Source: Pseudomonas taiwanensis
GTDB taxonomy: Bacteria; Pseudomonadota; Gammaproteobacteria; Pseudomonadales; Pseudomonadaceae
Direction: 5' to 3'
Length of the DNA stretch: 64,000 bases
Assembly (NCBI RefSeq): GCF_013393345.1
Contig: NZ_QJRF01000061.1
Coordinates: forward strand, 186,001-250,000
The position numbers and the translations under genes were made by a program. The notes under the pieces were generated by a model. That model was given only the letters and a program-made list of their open reading frames with translations, did no database searches and had not been told where the DNA came from. Below, one piece after another: positions 14,353 to 24,884 of the stretch (its first letter is position 1; each line of letters opens with the position of its first letter).

Positions 14353-15107
14353 TTGGCTCGGGCCTCGGCTTCTAGCTGTTCGCTCGTCTTGCCGAAGCGA
14401 CGCTGGCGCTTTGCGTAGTCGGTCAGCGCCTTACGCATGGCTTCGTGCTTGAAGTCGGGCCAGAAGAGATCGGAGAAATACAGCTCTGCATAAGCGAGCT
14501 GCCAAAGCAGGAAGTTGCTGATGCGGTGCTCACCACCGGTGCGGATGCACAGGTCGGGCAGCGGTAGATCGGCGGTGACCAGGCAGCCTTGCAGCAACTG
14601 CGGGGATATGTCGTCCACCTGCAGGTGCCCAGCCTGGACCTCACGCGCCAGGCGCTGTGCGGCCTGAGTGATGTCCCACTGACCGCCATAGTTGGCGGCG
14701 ACCTGGAGGGTGAACTTCTTATGACCAGCGGTCAGTTGTTCAACTTCGCGCATGGCGGCTTGCAATTCTGGATGGAAGCGCGAGCGATCGCCAATGATGC
14801 GCAGACGGATGTCGTTCTGATCCAGGCGACGGGCCTCACGGCGCAGCGCCGCCAGGAAGAGCTCCATCAGAGCGCCGACCTCGTCGGCCGGGCGCTGCCA
14901 GTTCTCACTGGAGAAGGCGAACAGGGTGAGCACCTCGACGCCAGCCTCGGCGCACACCTCGATCACCGCGCGGACCGCGTCAACACCGGCCTTGTGGCCG
15001 GCGACGCCAGGCAGCAGACGCTTCTTCGCCCAACGGTTATTACCGTCCATGATAATCGCCACATGCCGTGGCACCGCGGGATTCGCGTCTTGCTGCTTCT
15101 TGTCCAT
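14346..15107 (-). CDS. uppS: Isoprenyl transferase (undecaprenyl diphosphate synthase)
   Basis: Cis-prenyltransferase adding eight isopentenyl units to FPP to form C55-PP, the lipid carrier for peptidoglycan and O-antigen. The 253-residue protein has HVAIIMDGNNRWAKKR with the catalytic Asp near residue 22, the FAFSSENWQRP motif, and the late RTGGEHRISNFLLWQ and AYAELYF motifs. It lies 6 bp after frr and overlaps cdsA. No unusual feature was seen. Confidence 0.97.
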   Translation of the reverse strand: MDKKQQDANPAVPRHVAIIMDGNNRWAKKRLLPGVAGHKAGVDAVRAVIEVCAEAGVEVLTLFAFSSENWQRPADEVGALMELFLAALRREARRLDQNDIRLRIIGDRSRFHPELQAAMREVEQLTAGHKKFTLQVAANYGGQWDITQAAQRLAREVQAGHLQVDDISPQLLQGCLVTADLPLPDLCIRTGGEHRISNFLLWQLAYAELYFSDLFWPDFKHEAMRKALTDYAKRQRRFGKTSEQLEAEARAKC

Positions 15108-15113
15108 GGCGAT

Positions 15114-15671
15114 TCAGACAGCCATCAGGTCTTTTTCTTTGTTTTCCAGAGCCTTGTCAGCCTCGCCGACGAACTTGTCGGTCAGCTTCTGGACCTCATC
15201 GGCGGCACGACGCTCGTCGTCTTCGCTGATTTCCTTTTCCTTGACCAGGTCCTTCAGCTGAGCCAGGGCATCGCGGCGAATGTTGCGCACGGCAACACGG
15301 GCGTTCTCGGCTTCAGCGCGCGCCTGCTTGGTGTAACCCTTGCGGGTTTCCTCGGTCAGGGCAGGCATCGGCACGCGAATGGTGGTGCCAGCAGTGGCCG
15401 GGTTCAGGCCCAGGTCGGAGGTCATGATGGCCTTTTCCACAGCCTGGATCATGCTCTTGTCGAACACGGTCAGGGCCAGGGTCCGGGAGTCCTCGGCAAT
15501 CACGTTGGCGACCTGGCGCAGCGGAGTATCGGTGCCGTAGTAGGACACCATCACGCTGTCCAGGATGCTCGGATGGGCGCGCCCGGTGCGGATCTTGGCG
15601 AAAGCATGATCCAGCGATTCCAGGGTTTTCTTCATGCGCTCCTGCGCTTCTTGCTTGATCTCGTTGATCAC
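15114..15671 (-). CDS. frr: Ribosome recycling factor
   Basis: RRF works with EF-G to split the post-termination ribosome. The 185-residue protein has the two-domain RRF pattern: a long three-helix bundle ([20 protein letters not shown]) and the compact domain with [13 protein letters not shown]. The ATG overlaps the pyrH stop (ATGA). The pyrH-frr order is nearly universal in bacteria. Confidence 0.97.
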   Translation of the reverse strand: MINEIKQEAQERMKKTLESLDHAFAKIRTGRAHPSILDSVMVSYYGTDTPLRQVANVIAEDSRTLALTVFDKSMIQAVEKAIMTSDLGLNPATAGTTIRVPMPALTEETRKGYTKQARAEAENARVAVRNIRRDALAQLKDLVKEKEISEDDERRAADEVQKLTDKFVGEADKALENKEKDLMAV

Positions 15672-16411
15672 TGTTCGCCCTCCTCGATCAGGGTTCCTTC
15701 GGCGCCGCCGACCACGATGTTCAGCAAGGCACCCGGTTTATTCATATTGAAGACCCGCAGCGGCATCTTCTGGTCACGGCACAGACAGATGGCCGTGAGA
15801 TCCATGACGCCCAGTTTGCGATCCAGCACCTCGTCGTAGGTCAGGCGCTCGAACTTCTCGGCATTGGGGTCCTTGAACGGGTCGGCAGTGTACACGCCAT
15901 CGACCTTGGTGGCTTTGAGTACCACGTCCGCATCCACTTCGATGGCGCGCAGGCAAGCCGCCGAATCCGTGGTGAAGAACGGGTTGCCGGTGCCGGCAGA
16001 GAAGATCACCACTTCGCCAGAAGCCAGGTGGCGCATGGCTTTGCGACGATCGTAGTGATCGGTCACGCCGACCATGGAGATCGCCGACATCACGATGGCG
16101 GGGATATTGGAACGTTCCAGCGCATCACGCATGGCCAGGGCGTTCATCACAGTAGCCAGCATGCCCATGTGGTCACCGGTTACCCGGTCCATACCGGCAG
16201 CGCTGAGGGCTGCACCGCGGAACAGGTTGCCGCCACCGATTACCAGGCCGACCTGTACGCCGATACCGACCAGCTGGCCGATTTCCAGCGCCATGCGATC
16301 GAGGACCTTCGGATCGATACCGAACTCCTCGGAGCCCATCAGGGCCTCACCGCTGAGTTTGAGCAGAATGCGTTTGTAGCGAGGTTGGCGACCACTCACC
16401 TGCTGAGCCAT
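15668..16411 (-). CDS. pyrH: UMP kinase
   Basis: Hexameric amino-acid-kinase-fold enzyme converting UMP to UDP; the bacterial type is activated by GTP and inhibited by UTP. The 247-residue protein has [13 protein letters not shown] at the start, GGGNLFRG for phosphate binding and the [13 protein letters not shown] motif late in the chain. AGGAG stands about nine bases before the ATG. It is separated from tsf by 198 bp, which hold GC hairpins (for example 16501-16515) but no clear terminator. Confidence 0.97.
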   Translation of the reverse strand: MAQQVSGRQPRYKRILLKLSGEALMGSEEFGIDPKVLDRMALEIGQLVGIGVQVGLVIGGGNLFRGAALSAAGMDRVTGDHMGMLATVMNALAMRDALERSNIPAIVMSAISMVGVTDHYDRRKAMRHLASGEVVIFSAGTGNPFFTTDSAACLRAIEVDADVVLKATKVDGVYTADPFKDPNAEKFERLTYDEVLDRKLGVMDLTAICLCRDQKMPLRVFNMNKPGALLNIVVGGAEGTLIEEGEQ

Positions 16412-16609
16412 TGCGTATCTCTCCTGCGGCGCTATTGAATTCCTGGGCCCAGAGGCCCGATGTACTGGCGAGTCCTGAGACTGCGCAAACGGCAGTTGGT
16501 GCCCGGCAACCGGGCCCGCCGCGGAAGCCGCCCCAAAATGGCTCCCCAGTTTGACGAAGAGGCCGCGCGCGTGAGCGGGCAGCCTCTTGGGGCGACAGCC
16601 GGAGCTGTC

Positions 16610-17479
16610 TTATTGCTTGGTAGCGGCGACTTGAGCAGCTACTTCGGCAGCGAAGTCGACTTCGACTTTCTCGATGCCTTCGCCTACTTCGTAACGAACG
16701 AAGGAAACGATTTCAGCGCCAGCTTTCTTGGCCAGGTCACCGACCTTGATTTCCGGATCCTTGACGAAAGGCTGCTCGACCAGGCTGGCTTCGGCCAGGA
16801 ACTTGGCGATACGGCCCTTGACCATGTTCTCGACGATGTTTTCCGGCTTGCCGGCGATCTTGTCGGCGTTCAGGGCCAGGAAGATTTCCTTTTCCTTGGC
16901 GACGGCTTCTTCGGAAACTTCGGCCGAGCTCAGGAACTGCGGGTTGCTGGCAGCCACGTGCATGGCGATGTCCTTGGCCAGTTCCGGGGTGCCGCCTTTC
17001 AGGTTCACGACTACGCCGATGCGGTGGCCGTGCAGGTAGGCGCCAACCACGTCACCTTCAACGCGGCTCAGACGACGGATGTTGACGTTCTCACCGGTCT
17101 TGGAAACCAGGGCCAGACGAGCTTCTTCGCGGGATTCAACCAGCGGAGCAGCGTCGGTCAGCTTCTCGTTGAAAGCCTGATCCAGGGAAGCGGCAACGAA
17201 GGACTTGAAGTCGTCCTGCAGGGCCAGGAAGTCGGTCTGGGAGTTGACTTCGATGATGACAGCAACCTTGTTGTCGTCAGCAACTTTGACAGCGATGGCA
17301 CCTTCGGCGGCGATGTTGCCAGCCTTCTTGGCAGCCTTGATGGCGCCGGCGGCACGCATGTCGTCGATGGCCTTCTCGATGTCGCCATCAGCGGCGGTCA
17401 GGGCCTTCTTGCAATCCATCATGCCCAGGCCGGTACGCTCGCGCAGTTCTTTAACCAGGGCTGCAGTAATCTCTGCCAT
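16610..17479 (-). CDS. tsf: Translation elongation factor Ts
   Basis: Guanine nucleotide exchange factor for EF-Tu. The 289-residue protein starts with an N-terminal UBA-like domain (ALVKELRERTGLGMMDCKKA), then the core with VIIEVNSQTDFLA, which contains the TDF motif that disrupts the EF-Tu magnesium site, and the coiled-coil dimer region. It lies downstream of rpsB with an intervening hairpin terminator, so its level relative to S2 is probably set by partial readthrough. Confidence 0.97.
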   Translation of the reverse strand: MAEITAALVKELRERTGLGMMDCKKALTAADGDIEKAIDDMRAAGAIKAAKKAGNIAAEGAIAVKVADDNKVAVIIEVNSQTDFLALQDDFKSFVAASLDQAFNEKLTDAAPLVESREEARLALVSKTGENVNIRRLSRVEGDVVGAYLHGHRIGVVVNLKGGTPELAKDIAMHVAASNPQFLSSAEVSEEAVAKEKEIFLALNADKIAGKPENIVENMVKGRIAKFLAEASLVEQPFVKDPEIKVGDLAKKAGAEIVSFVRYEVGEGIEKVEVDFAAEVAAQVAATKQ

Positions 17480-17549
17480 GTCGCAATCCTCTTGAATAGG
17501 TTTTCAACCATTCAGCCCGGAATCCGGGCATTCACAATTCGGAGGTGGC

Positions 17550-17571
17550 AAAAAGGGGGCCTAGCCCCCTT
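17550..17571 (-). terminator. Intrinsic terminator/attenuator between rpsB and tsf
   Basis: A perfect stem (gggggc/gccccc, extended by A-T pairs) with a 3-nt loop. On the minus strand it reads straight into TTTTT. It is placed after the rpsB stop and before tsf, so it probably terminates part of the transcripts and lowers tsf relative to rpsB. Confidence 0.75.
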
Positions 17572-17605
17572 CTTGCGCACCGGGTAACGCTAGAGGGCTG
17601 TCAAA

Positions 17606-18346
17606 TCAGCCTTCTGCGGCCTCGGAAGCAGCTTCTTCGACGAACTCGTCAGCGCCACCAGCAGCATTCTGACGGCCGCGGATTACAGCATCAGCAACGC
17701 TGGCCAGGTACAGCTGAACGGCGCGGATGGCGTCGTCGTTACCCGGAATGACGTAATCAACGCCTTCGGGGCTGCTGTTGGTATCGACTACGCCGATAAC
17801 CGGGATGCCCAGCTTGTTGGCTTCGCTGATGGCGATGCGCTCGTGGTCAACGTCGATCACGAACAGAGCGTCCGGCAGGCCGCCCATGTCCTTGATACCA
17901 CCCAGGCTGCGCTCGAGCTTCTCGAGGTCGCGGCTGCGCATCAGGGCTTCTTTCTTGGTCAGCTTGGCGAAGGTGCCGTCCTCGGCCTGGGTTTCCAGGT
18001 CGCGCAGGCGCTTGATGGACTGACGGATGGTCTTGTAGTTGGTCAGCATGCCGCCCAGCCAGCGGTGATCGACGTACGGGGAACCGCAACGAGCAGCTTC
18101 TTCGCGAACGATCTTGCCAGCGGAACGCTTGGTGCCGACGAACAGAACCTTGTTCTTGCCTGCAGCCAGCTTCTCAACGAAGGACAGAGCTTCGTTGAAC
18201 ATCGGCAGGGTTTTTTCAAGGTTGATGATGTGGATCTTGTTGCGCGCGCCGAAAATGTACTTGCCCATTTTCGGGTTCCAGTAACGGGTCTGGTGGCCGA
18301 AGTGCACACCGGCCTTCAGCATATCGCGCATATTGACTTGGGACAT
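17606..18346 (-). CDS. rpsB: 30S ribosomal protein S2
   Basis: Primary small-subunit protein. The 246-residue protein opens with the S2 signature [20 protein letters not shown] and includes the conserved [16 protein letters not shown] and [14 protein letters not shown] segments. The C-terminal tail is acidic and alanine-rich. It is the first gene of the minus-strand block, divergent from map, with a leader of about 120 bases. In gammaproteobacteria S2 represses its own mRNA through the leader; the long leader here fits that. Confidence 0.97.
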   Translation of the reverse strand: MSQVNMRDMLKAGVHFGHQTRYWNPKMGKYIFGARNKIHIINLEKTLPMFNEALSFVEKLAAGKNKVLFVGTKRSAGKIVREEAARCGSPYVDHRWLGGMLTNYKTIRQSIKRLRDLETQAEDGTFAKLTKKEALMRSRDLEKLERSLGGIKDMGGLPDALFVIDVDHERIAISEANKLGIPVIGVVDTNSSPEGVDYVIPGNDDAIRAVQLYLASVADAVIRGRQNAAGGADEFVEEAASEAAEG

Positions 18347-18482
18347 TTCTATTCCTCGATAGTCGGGTTAGGCCTCCACGCATCCCAATTTCCAACCCTT
18401 GCGGGCACCCAGGAAATCGTGTCGATACGTGTGTGGGTTAATGCCTTGCGAACAGGTCGTCCGTAAAGCGGCGCGTTTTATA
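18347..18482 (-). promoter_or_regulatory. rpsB promoter (-10 at 18477-18482) and leader region
   Basis: On the minus strand TATAAA (18482-18477) is a plausible -10; the -35 is poor. Initiation about seven bases downstream would leave a leader of about 120 nt ending in GAGGAA before the rpsB ATG. This matches the known existence of S2-responsive leaders in gammaproteobacteria, but the fold was not computed. The rest of the 264-bp rpsB-map gap shows nothing else firm. Confidence 0.4.
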
Positions 18483-18610
18483 GCACAAAAAGCAGACCCA
18501 AGCTACTGGAACAATGCTCCGCAAAACAGGCTGCTTGCTGCCAGCCGCTTATGGCTTGCGGCTTGAAGCTGTTAATATCAAGCCTTTTCCGTTTGCGCCC
18601 GAGAGCCAAT

Positions 18611-19393
18611 ATGACCGTCACCATCAAGACGCCCGCAGAAATCGAGAAAATGCGCGTTGCCGGCCGCCTGGCCGCCGAAGTGCTGGAGATGATCGGCGAG
18701 CATGTCAAACCCGGCGTGACCACCGACGAACTGGACCGCATCTGCCACGACTACATCGTCAATGTGCAGCAGGCCATCCCCGCCCCGCTCAACTATAAAG
18801 GCTTCCCCAAGTCGATCTGCACTTCGATCAACCATGTCGTGTGCCACGGCATTCCCAACGAAAAGCCGCTGAAGGATGGCGACATCCTCAATATCGACGT
18901 CACCGTCATCAAGGACGGCTACCACGGCGACACCAGCAAGATGTTCATGGTGGGCAAGGCGCCGGAATGGGCGGAGAAGCTCAGCCGCGTGACCCAGGAA
19001 TGCATGTACAAGGGCATCGAGCTGGTCAAGCCGGGCGCACGACTGGGCGACATCGGCGAGGTGATCCAGAAGCACGCCGAGAAGCTGGGCTACTCGGTGG
19101 TTCGTGAATACTGTGGCCACGGCATCGGCGCCGTGTTCCACGAAGAACCGCAGGTCCTGCACTACGGCCGCGCCGGTACTGGCATGGAGCTCAAGGAAGG
19201 CATGACCTTCACCATCGAGCCGATGATCAACCAGGGCCGTCCGGAAACCCGCCTGCTGGGCGACGGCTGGACCGCCATCACCAAGGACCGCAAGCTCTCC
19301 GCCCAGTGGGAGCACACCGTACTGGTGACCGCCGACGGCTACGAGATCCTCACCCTGCGCAGCGACGATACGCTGCCGCGCACCTCGTCCTGA
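18611..19393 (+). CDS. map: Methionine aminopeptidase, type I
   Basis: Removes the initiator methionine from nascent proteins. The 260-residue protein has the pita-bread fold metal ligands in order: [17 protein letters not shown] (two Asp), GHGIG (His), FTIEPMI (Glu) and WEHTVLV (Glu). The chosen start [15 protein letters not shown] matches the family; twenty codons of open frame upstream are hydrophobic and unlike it. It is divergent from rpsB, the usual location, and lies 29 bp before glnD. Confidence 0.97.
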   Translation: MTVTIKTPAEIEKMRVAGRLAAEVLEMIGEHVKPGVTTDELDRICHDYIVNVQQAIPAPLNYKGFPKSICTSINHVVCHGIPNEKPLKDGDILNIDVTVIKDGYHGDTSKMFMVGKAPEWAEKLSRVTQECMYKGIELVKPGARLGDIGEVIQKHAEKLGYSVVREYCGHGIGAVFHEEPQVLHYGRAGTGMELKEGMTFTIEPMINQGRPETRLLGDGWTAITKDRKLSAQWEHTVLVTADGYEILTLRSDDTLPRTSS

Positions 19394-19422
19394 TCAACGA
19401 CTTATATAAGGAAAGCCGCCCC

Positions 19423-22125
19423 ATGCCGCAGGTGGATCCCGAGTTGTTCGACCGCGGGCAGTTCCAGGCGGAACTGGCCTTGAAGTCCAGCCCCATCGCT
19501 GCCTTCAAGAAAGCCATTCGCCGGGCCCGCGACGTGCTCGACAACCGTTTCACCCACGGTCGCGACATCCGTCGCCTGGTGGAGGACCGCGCCTGGTTCG
19601 TCGACCAGATCCTGCGGGCGGCGTGGGAGCGCTTCGACTGGAGCGAAGACGCCGACATCGCCCTGCTGGCGGTGGGCGGTTACGGGCGCGGCGAGCTGCA
19701 CCCCTTCTCCGATATCGACCTGCTGATCCTGCTGGACAGCGCCGACCACGAAGTCTTCCGCGAGCCCATCGAAGGCTTCCTCACCCTGCTCTGGGACATC
19801 GGCCTGGAAGTCGGCCAGAGCGTACGCTCCGTGGCCGAATGCGCAGAAGAGGCACAGGCCGACCTGACGGTGGTCACCAACCTGATGGAAAGCCGGACCA
19901 TCGCCGGCCCCGAGCACCTGCGTCAGCGCATGCTGGAGGTCACCAGCCCTGAGCAGATGTGGCCGAGCAAGCACTTCTTCCTCGCCAAGCGCACCGAGCA
20001 GAAGGCACGCCACGCCAAGTACAACGACACCGAATACAACCTGGAGCCCAATGTGAAGGGCTCCCCGGGTGGCCTGCGCGACATCCAGACCATTCTCTGG
20101 GTTGCCCGCCGCCAGTTCGGCAGCCTCAACCTGCATGGCCTGGTGCAGCAAGGCTTCCTGGTTGAAAGCGAGTGCAGCATGCTGGCCTCCAGCCAGGAGT
20201 TCCTCTGGAAGGTCCGCTACGCCCTGCACATGCTGGCCGGCCGCGCCGAAGACCGCCTGCTGTTCGACCACCAGCGCAAGATCGCCGCCCTCCTTGGCTT
20301 CGGGGACGGAGACGGCAAGCTCAGCATCGAGCGCTTCATGCAGAAGTATTACCGGGTGGTGATGGGCGTTTCCGAACTCAGCGACCTGATCAACCAGCAC
20401 TTCGAGGAAGTCATCCTGCGCGCCGGGGAAACCGGCCAGGCACAGCCGCTCAACAGCCGCTTCCAGCTGCGCGACGGCTACATCGAGGTGACCCACCCGA
20501 ACGTCTTCAAGCGCACGCCCTTCGCCATGCTGGAAATCTTCGTGCTGATGGCCCAGCACCCCGAGATCAAAGGCGTTCGTGCCGACACCATCCGCCTGTT
20601 GCGCGAAAGCCGTCATCTGATCGATGACGAGTTCCGCAAGGACATCCGCAATACCAGCCTGTTCATCGAGCTGTTCAAGTCCTCCCAGGGCATCCACCGC
20701 AACCTGCGGCGGATGAATCGCTACGGCATCCTGGGCCTGTATCTGCCGGAGTTCGGCCAGATCATCGGGCAGATGCAGCACGACCTGTTCCACATCTATA
20801 CGGTGGACGCCCACACCCTCAACCTGATCAAGCACCTGCGCAAACTGAAGTGGCCGGAGCTGGCGGAGAAGTTTCCCCTGGCCAGCAAGCTGATGGACAA
20901 GCTGCCCAAGCCGGAGCTGATCTACCTCGCCGGGCTCTATCACGACATCGGCAAGGGCCGTGGTGGCGACCACTCCGAGCTGGGCGCCGTAGACGCGGAA
21001 ATCTTCTGCGCTCGCCACCAATTGCCAGTGTGGGATTCCCGCCTGGTGGCCTGGCTGGTGCAGCATCACCTGGTGATGTCCACCACAGCCCAACGCAAGG
21101 ACCTGTCCGATCCGCAGGTGATCTACGACTTTGCGCGGCTGGTAGGCGACCAGACCCGGCTGGACTACCTCTATGTGCTCACCGTGGCCGATATCAACGC
21201 CACCAACCCGAGCCTGTGGAACTCCTGGCGCGCCAGCCTGCTGCGCCAGCTCTACACCGAGACCAAGCGCGCGTTGCGCCGTGGCCTGGAAAACCCGCTG
21301 GACCGCGAAGAGCAGATTCGCCAGACCCAATCCGCCGCCATCGACACCCTGGTGCGCAATGGCATCGACCAGGACGAAGCCGAGCAGCTCTGGAGCCAGC
21401 TGGGTGACGACTATTTCCTGCGCCATACCGCCAACGACGTGGTCTGGCACACCGAGGCGATACTCCAGCATCCGGCCGGGAACGATCCGCTGGTCCTGAT
21501 CAAGGAAACCGCCCAGCGCGAGTTCGAAGGCGCCACGCAGATATTCATCTATGCGCCGGACCAGCACGACTTCTTCGCCGTGACCGTGGCCGCCATGTCA
21601 CAGCTGAACCTGAACATTCATGACGCGCGGATCATCACGTCCACCAGCCAGTTCACCCTCGACACCTACATCGTGCTCGATGCGGATGGCGGGCGGATCG
21701 GTGACAACCCGGCGCGTATCCGCGAAATCCGTGAAGGCCTGATCGACGCCCTGAAGAACCCGGACGAATACCCGGCCATCATCCAGCGCCGCGTACCGCG
21801 CCAGCTCAAGCACTTCGCCTTCCCGCCGCAAGTGACCATCTCCAACGACGCCCAGCGACCGGTGACCATCCTCGAACTGATCGCCCCCGACCGTCCAGGC
21901 CTGCTGGCACGCATCGGCCGGATCTTCGTGGAGTTCGACCTGTCGCTGCAGAACGCCAAGATCGCCACGCTGGGCGAACGCGTGGAAGACGTATTCTTCG
22001 TCACCGACGCCGCCAACCAGCCGCTCTCCGATCCCGAGTTCTGCCTGCGGCTGCAGGAAGCGATTGTCTCCCAGCTGTCCGAAGCCAACGGACAAAGCGT
22101 GGACCCGACGCGATTGAGTATCTGA
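19423..22125 (+). CDS. glnD: PII uridylyltransferase/uridylyl-removing enzyme
   Basis: Bifunctional sensor of glutamine that uridylylates or deuridylylates PII proteins, steering nitrogen regulation through GlnB, NtrB and GlnE. The 900-residue protein has the nucleotidyltransferase motif [19 protein letters not shown] near residue 84, the HD phosphohydrolase motif [14 protein letters not shown] near 506, and two C-terminal ACT domains from about 705 and 810 ([17 protein letters not shown]). [10 protein letters not shown] is the start, preceded by AAGGAAA; earlier codons overlap map. Confidence 0.97.
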   Translation: MPQVDPELFDRGQFQAELALKSSPIAAFKKAIRRARDVLDNRFTHGRDIRRLVEDRAWFVDQILRAAWERFDWSEDADIALLAVGGYGRGELHPFSDIDLLILLDSADHEVFREPIEGFLTLLWDIGLEVGQSVRSVAECAEEAQADLTVVTNLMESRTIAGPEHLRQRMLEVTSPEQMWPSKHFFLAKRTEQKARHAKYNDTEYNLEPNVKGSPGGLRDIQTILWVARRQFGSLNLHGLVQQGFLVESECSMLASSQEFLWKVRYALHMLAGRAEDRLLFDHQRKIAALLGFGDGDGKLSIERFMQKYYRVVMGVSELSDLINQHFEEVILRAGETGQAQPLNSRFQLRDGYIEVTHPNVFKRTPFAMLEIFVLMAQHPEIKGVRADTIRLLRESRHLIDDEFRKDIRNTSLFIELFKSSQGIHRNLRRMNRYGILGLYLPEFGQIIGQMQHDLFHIYTVDAHTLNLIKHLRKLKWPELAEKFPLASKLMDKLPKPELIYLAGLYHDIGKGRGGDHSELGAVDAEIFCARHQLPVWDSRLVAWLVQHHLVMSTTAQRKDLSDPQVIYDFARLVGDQTRLDYLYVLTVADINATNPSLWNSWRASLLRQLYTETKRALRRGLENPLDREEQIRQTQSAAIDTLVRNGIDQDEAEQLWSQLGDDYFLRHTANDVVWHTEAILQHPAGNDPLVLIKETAQREFEGATQIFIYAPDQHDFFAVTVAAMSQLNLNIHDARIITSTSQFTLDTYIVLDADGGRIGDNPARIREIREGLIDALKNPDEYPAIIQRRVPRQLKHFAFPPQVTISNDAQRPVTILELIAPDRPGLLARIGRIFVEFDLSLQNAKIATLGERVEDVFFVTDAANQPLSDPEFCLRLQEAIVSQLSEANGQSVDPTRLSI

Positions 22126-22133
22126 ACCCGTAG

Positions 22134-22164
22134 GGTGCAATAAGGCCGCAGGCCGGATTGCACC
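22134..22164 (+). terminator. Palindrome after glnD, terminator-like
   Basis: Arms ggtgcaat/attgcacc enclose an inner ggcc/ggcc pair; the hairpin is followed by GTTTTAC. It fills most of the 76-bp gap between glnD and dapC. It may terminate glnD transcripts or be one of the small palindromic repeats common in Pseudomonas intergenic DNA. Confidence 0.5.
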
Positions 22165-22201
22165 GTTTTACCCACGACCTCCCTGTTGACGCCCTACAAC
22201 C

Positions 22202-23398
22202 ATGAACGACGCCCTGAATCACCTACAGCCCTACCCCTTCGAGAAACTCCGTGCCCTGCTGGCCGGCGCCCAGCCACCGGCGGAGAAGAAGGCCATCGCC
22301 CTGTCCATCGGCGAACCCAAGCACCGCTCCCCGGCCTTCGTCGCCGAAGCCCTGTCGGCCAATCTCGATCAGATGGCGGTCTACCCCACCACCCTGGGGA
22401 TTCCGGCGCTGCGCGAAGCCATCGCGCAATGGTGCGAGCGTCGCTTCAAGGTCCCCGAGGGCTGGCTCGACGCCGCCCGTCACGTGCTGCCAGTTAATGG
22501 CACCCGCGAGGCGCTGTTCGCCTTTACCCAGGCGGTGGTCAACCGTGCCGACAACGGCCTGGTGGTCAGCCCGAACCCCTTCTATCAAATCTACGAAGGC
22601 GCGGCCTTGCTGGCCGGTGCCGAGCCCCACTATCTGCCGTGCCTGGCGGAGAACGGCTTCAACCCGGACTTCGACGCCGTTCCGGCGGATGTCTGGCAGC
22701 GCTGCCAGATCCTCTTCCTCTGCTCCCCGGGCAACCCCACCGGCGCGCTGATTCCGGTAGACACCCTGAAGAAGCTCATCGCCCTGGCCGACGAGCATGA
22801 CTTTGTGATCGCCGCCGACGAGTGCTACAGCGAGCTCTACTTCGACGAGCAGAACCCGCCAGCCGGCCTGCTCACCGCCTGCGCCGAACTCGGCCGCTCG
22901 GACTTCAAGCGCTGCGTCGTGTTCCACAGCCTGTCCAAGCGTTCCAACCTGCCCGGCCTGCGTTCCGGCTTCGTCGCCGGCGACGCCGACATCCTCAAGT
23001 CCTTCCTGCTGTACCGCACCTACCACGGCTGCGCCATGCCGGTGCAGACCCAGCTGGCCAGCGTCGCTGCCTGGAACGACGAAGTCCACGTGCGCGCCAA
23101 CCGCGCCCTGTACCGCGAGAAATTCGACGCCATGCTGGATATCCTTGGTCCGGTGCTGGACGTGCAGCGTCCCGACGGCGGCTTCTACCTCTGGGCGAAG
23201 ACCCCGTTGGACGACGAAACCTTCACCCGCGAACTCTTCGCCCGCGAGCACGTTACCGTGGTTCCAGGCTCCTACCTGTCGCGCGCCGTGAATGGCTTCA
23301 ATCCCGGTGCCGGTCGCGTCCGCATGGCCCTGGTGGCCCCGCTGGCCGAGTGCGTCGAAGCCGGCGAGCGAATCCGCCACTTCATCAAAGGCCTGTGA
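22202..23398 (+). CDS. dapC: Succinyldiaminopimelate transaminase
   Basis: PLP-dependent class I/II aminotransferase making N-succinyl-L,L-diaminopimelate from the keto form with glutamate, in lysine and meso-DAP synthesis. The 398-residue protein has the LCSPGNPTGALIP motif, the DECYSELYF segment with the PLP-binding Asp and Tyr, the Schiff-base lysine in FHSLSKRSNLPGLRSG near residue 243, and a C-terminal GRVRMALV with the carboxylate-binding Arg. Its place between glnD and dapD matches P. aeruginosa and supports DapC over other aminotransferases. Confidence 0.93.
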   Translation: MNDALNHLQPYPFEKLRALLAGAQPPAEKKAIALSIGEPKHRSPAFVAEALSANLDQMAVYPTTLGIPALREAIAQWCERRFKVPEGWLDAARHVLPVNGTREALFAFTQAVVNRADNGLVVSPNPFYQIYEGAALLAGAEPHYLPCLAENGFNPDFDAVPADVWQRCQILFLCSPGNPTGALIPVDTLKKLIALADEHDFVIAADECYSELYFDEQNPPAGLLTACAELGRSDFKRCVVFHSLSKRSNLPGLRSGFVAGDADILKSFLLYRTYHGCAMPVQTQLASVAAWNDEVHVRANRALYREKFDAMLDILGPVLDVQRPDGGFYLWAKTPLDDETFTRELFAREHVTVVPGSYLSRAVNGFNPGAGRVRMALVAPLAECVEAGERIRHFIKGL

Positions 23399-23417
23399 GA
23401 TTCAAGGGAAAGACACC

Positions 23418-23765
23418 ATGAGCATCACCCTCTACGGCATCAAGGCCTGCGACACCATGAAGAAGGCCCGCACCTGGCTCGAAGAGCAAGGCGTGGCCTA
23501 CAGCTTCCATGACTACAAGGCCTCGGCCATCGACCGCGCCAACCTCGAGAAGTGGTGCGCCGAGCATGGCTGGGAAACCGTCCTGAACCGCGCAGGGACC
23601 ACCTTCCGCAAGCTGGACGATGCCCAGAAATCCGATCTGGACCAGGACAAGGCGATCGCCCTGATGCTGGCCCAGCCGTCGATGATCAAGCGTCCGGTAC
23701 TGGACCTGGGTGATCGCACCCTGGTCGGCTTCAAGCCGGACCTTTACGCCACCGCATTCAAGTGA
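23418..23765 (+). CDS. ArsC/Spx-family thioredoxin-fold protein (YffB-like)
   Basis: A 115-residue protein of the arsenate reductase/Spx fold. It opens with ITLYGIKACDTMKKARTWL, where a single cysteine takes the first redox position and the second CXXC cysteine is absent, as in YffB-type members. KRPVLDLGDRTLVGFKP near the C-terminus is the conserved cis-Pro-like and substrate segment. It sits between dapC and dapD. Genuine arsenate reduction is unlikely without arsenic genes nearby; the cellular role of YffB proteins is not established. Confidence 0.85.
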   Translation: MSITLYGIKACDTMKKARTWLEEQGVAYSFHDYKASAIDRANLEKWCAEHGWETVLNRAGTTFRKLDDAQKSDLDQDKAIALMLAQPSMIKRPVLDLGDRTLVGFKPDLYATAFK

Positions 23766-23843
23766 CTTGCCAGGGCGCGGTGCCGGGACCGCTTCCCAGT
23801 ATCCGCCCCATCTGATCAACCCCATTCAGCAAGAGGAATCCCC

Positions 23844-24878
23844 ATGTCCAACGCACTCTTCAGCATCGCCTTCGGCGTCGGTACCCAGAATCGCCAGGGC
23901 AACTGGCTGGAAGTCTTCTACGCCCTGCCGCTGCTCAAGCCGTCCGAGCAACTGGTGGCTGCCGTTGCCCCGGTACTCGGTTACAGCGCCGGCAACCAGG
24001 CCATCACCATCAGCAATGCCCAGGCCGCCCAGCTGGCTACCGCGCTGAAGGACATCGATGCCGCCCAGGCCGCCCTGCTGACCCGCCTGGCCGAAAGCCA
24101 CAAGCCGCTGGTCGCGACCCTGCTGGCCGAAGACGCAGCCCTGACCTCCACCCCGGAGGCCTACCTCAAGCTGCACCTGCTGTCCCATCGCCTGGCCAAG
24201 CCCCACGGCCTGAACCTGACCGGCATCTTCCCGCTGCTGCCGAACGTGGCCTGGACCAGCCAAGGCGCGGTCGACCTGGCCGAACTGGCCGAGCGCCAGC
24301 TGGAAGCCCGCCTGAAGGGCGAACTGCTGGAAGTCTTCTCCGTGGACAAGTTCCCGAAAATGACCGACTACGTGGTCCCGGCCGGCGTGCGCATCGCCGA
24401 CACCGCCCGCGTTCGCCTGGGCGCCTATGTGGGTGAAGGCACCACCGTGATGCACGAAGGCTTCATCAACTTCAACGGCGGCACCGAAGGCCCGGGCATG
24501 ATCGAAGGCCGCGTTTCCGCGGGCGTCTTCGTCGGCAAGGGCTCTGACCTCGGCGGCGGCTGCTCCACCATGGGTACCCTGTCCGGTGGCGGCAACATCG
24601 TCATCTCCGTGGGCGAAGGCTGCCTGATCGGCGCCAACGCCGGCATCGGCATCCCGCTGGGTGACCGCAACATCGTCGAAGCCGGCCTGTACATCACCGC
24701 TGGTACCAAGGTGGCCCTGCTGGACGACCAGAACCAACTGGTGAAAGTGGTCAAGGCCCGCGACCTGGCTGGCCAGGCCGACCTGCTGTTCCGTCGCAAT
24801 TCGCAGAACGGCGCCGTCGAGTGCAAGACCAACAAGACTGCCATCGAGCTGAACGAAGCCCTGCACGCTCATAACTGA
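23844..24878 (+). CDS. dapD: 2,3,4,5-tetrahydropyridine-2,6-dicarboxylate N-succinyltransferase
   Basis: Succinyl-CoA-dependent acylation of tetrahydrodipicolinate in the lysine/DAP pathway. The 344-residue protein is the longer Pseudomonas/actinobacterial-type DapD: an N-terminal domain (MSNALFSIAFGVGTQNRQGN), a left-handed beta-helix of hexapeptides (GVRIADTARVRLGAYVGEG, GGGCSTMGTLSGGGN) and a C-terminal cap. Its product feeds DapC, encoded just upstream, and the next step DapE lies about 7 kb downstream. Confidence 0.95.
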   Translation: MSNALFSIAFGVGTQNRQGNWLEVFYALPLLKPSEQLVAAVAPVLGYSAGNQAITISNAQAAQLATALKDIDAAQAALLTRLAESHKPLVATLLAEDAALTSTPEAYLKLHLLSHRLAKPHGLNLTGIFPLLPNVAWTSQGAVDLAELAERQLEARLKGELLEVFSVDKFPKMTDYVVPAGVRIADTARVRLGAYVGEGTTVMHEGFINFNGGTEGPGMIEGRVSAGVFVGKGSDLGGGCSTMGTLSGGGNIVISVGEGCLIGANAGIGIPLGDRNIVEAGLYITAGTKVALLDDQNQLVKVVKARDLAGQADLLFRRNSQNGAVECKTNKTAIELNEALHAHN

Positions 24879-24884
24879 GCCAGG

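Noticed and set aside
16501-16515. Terminator between tsf and pyrH (gcccgg-caa-ccgggc)
   Set aside because: Short stem with a 3-nt loop and no T-tract on either strand.
19402-21567. 721-codon minus-strand open frame opposite glnD
   Set aside because: Mirror of glnD codon bias; composition is Gln/Leu/Val-rich without domain features, while glnD is fully supported.
23418-23765. Arsenate reductase (arsC) for arsenic resistance
   Set aside because: No arsR, arsB or acr3 nearby; location in the dap cluster and the motif fit the YffB branch of the fold.
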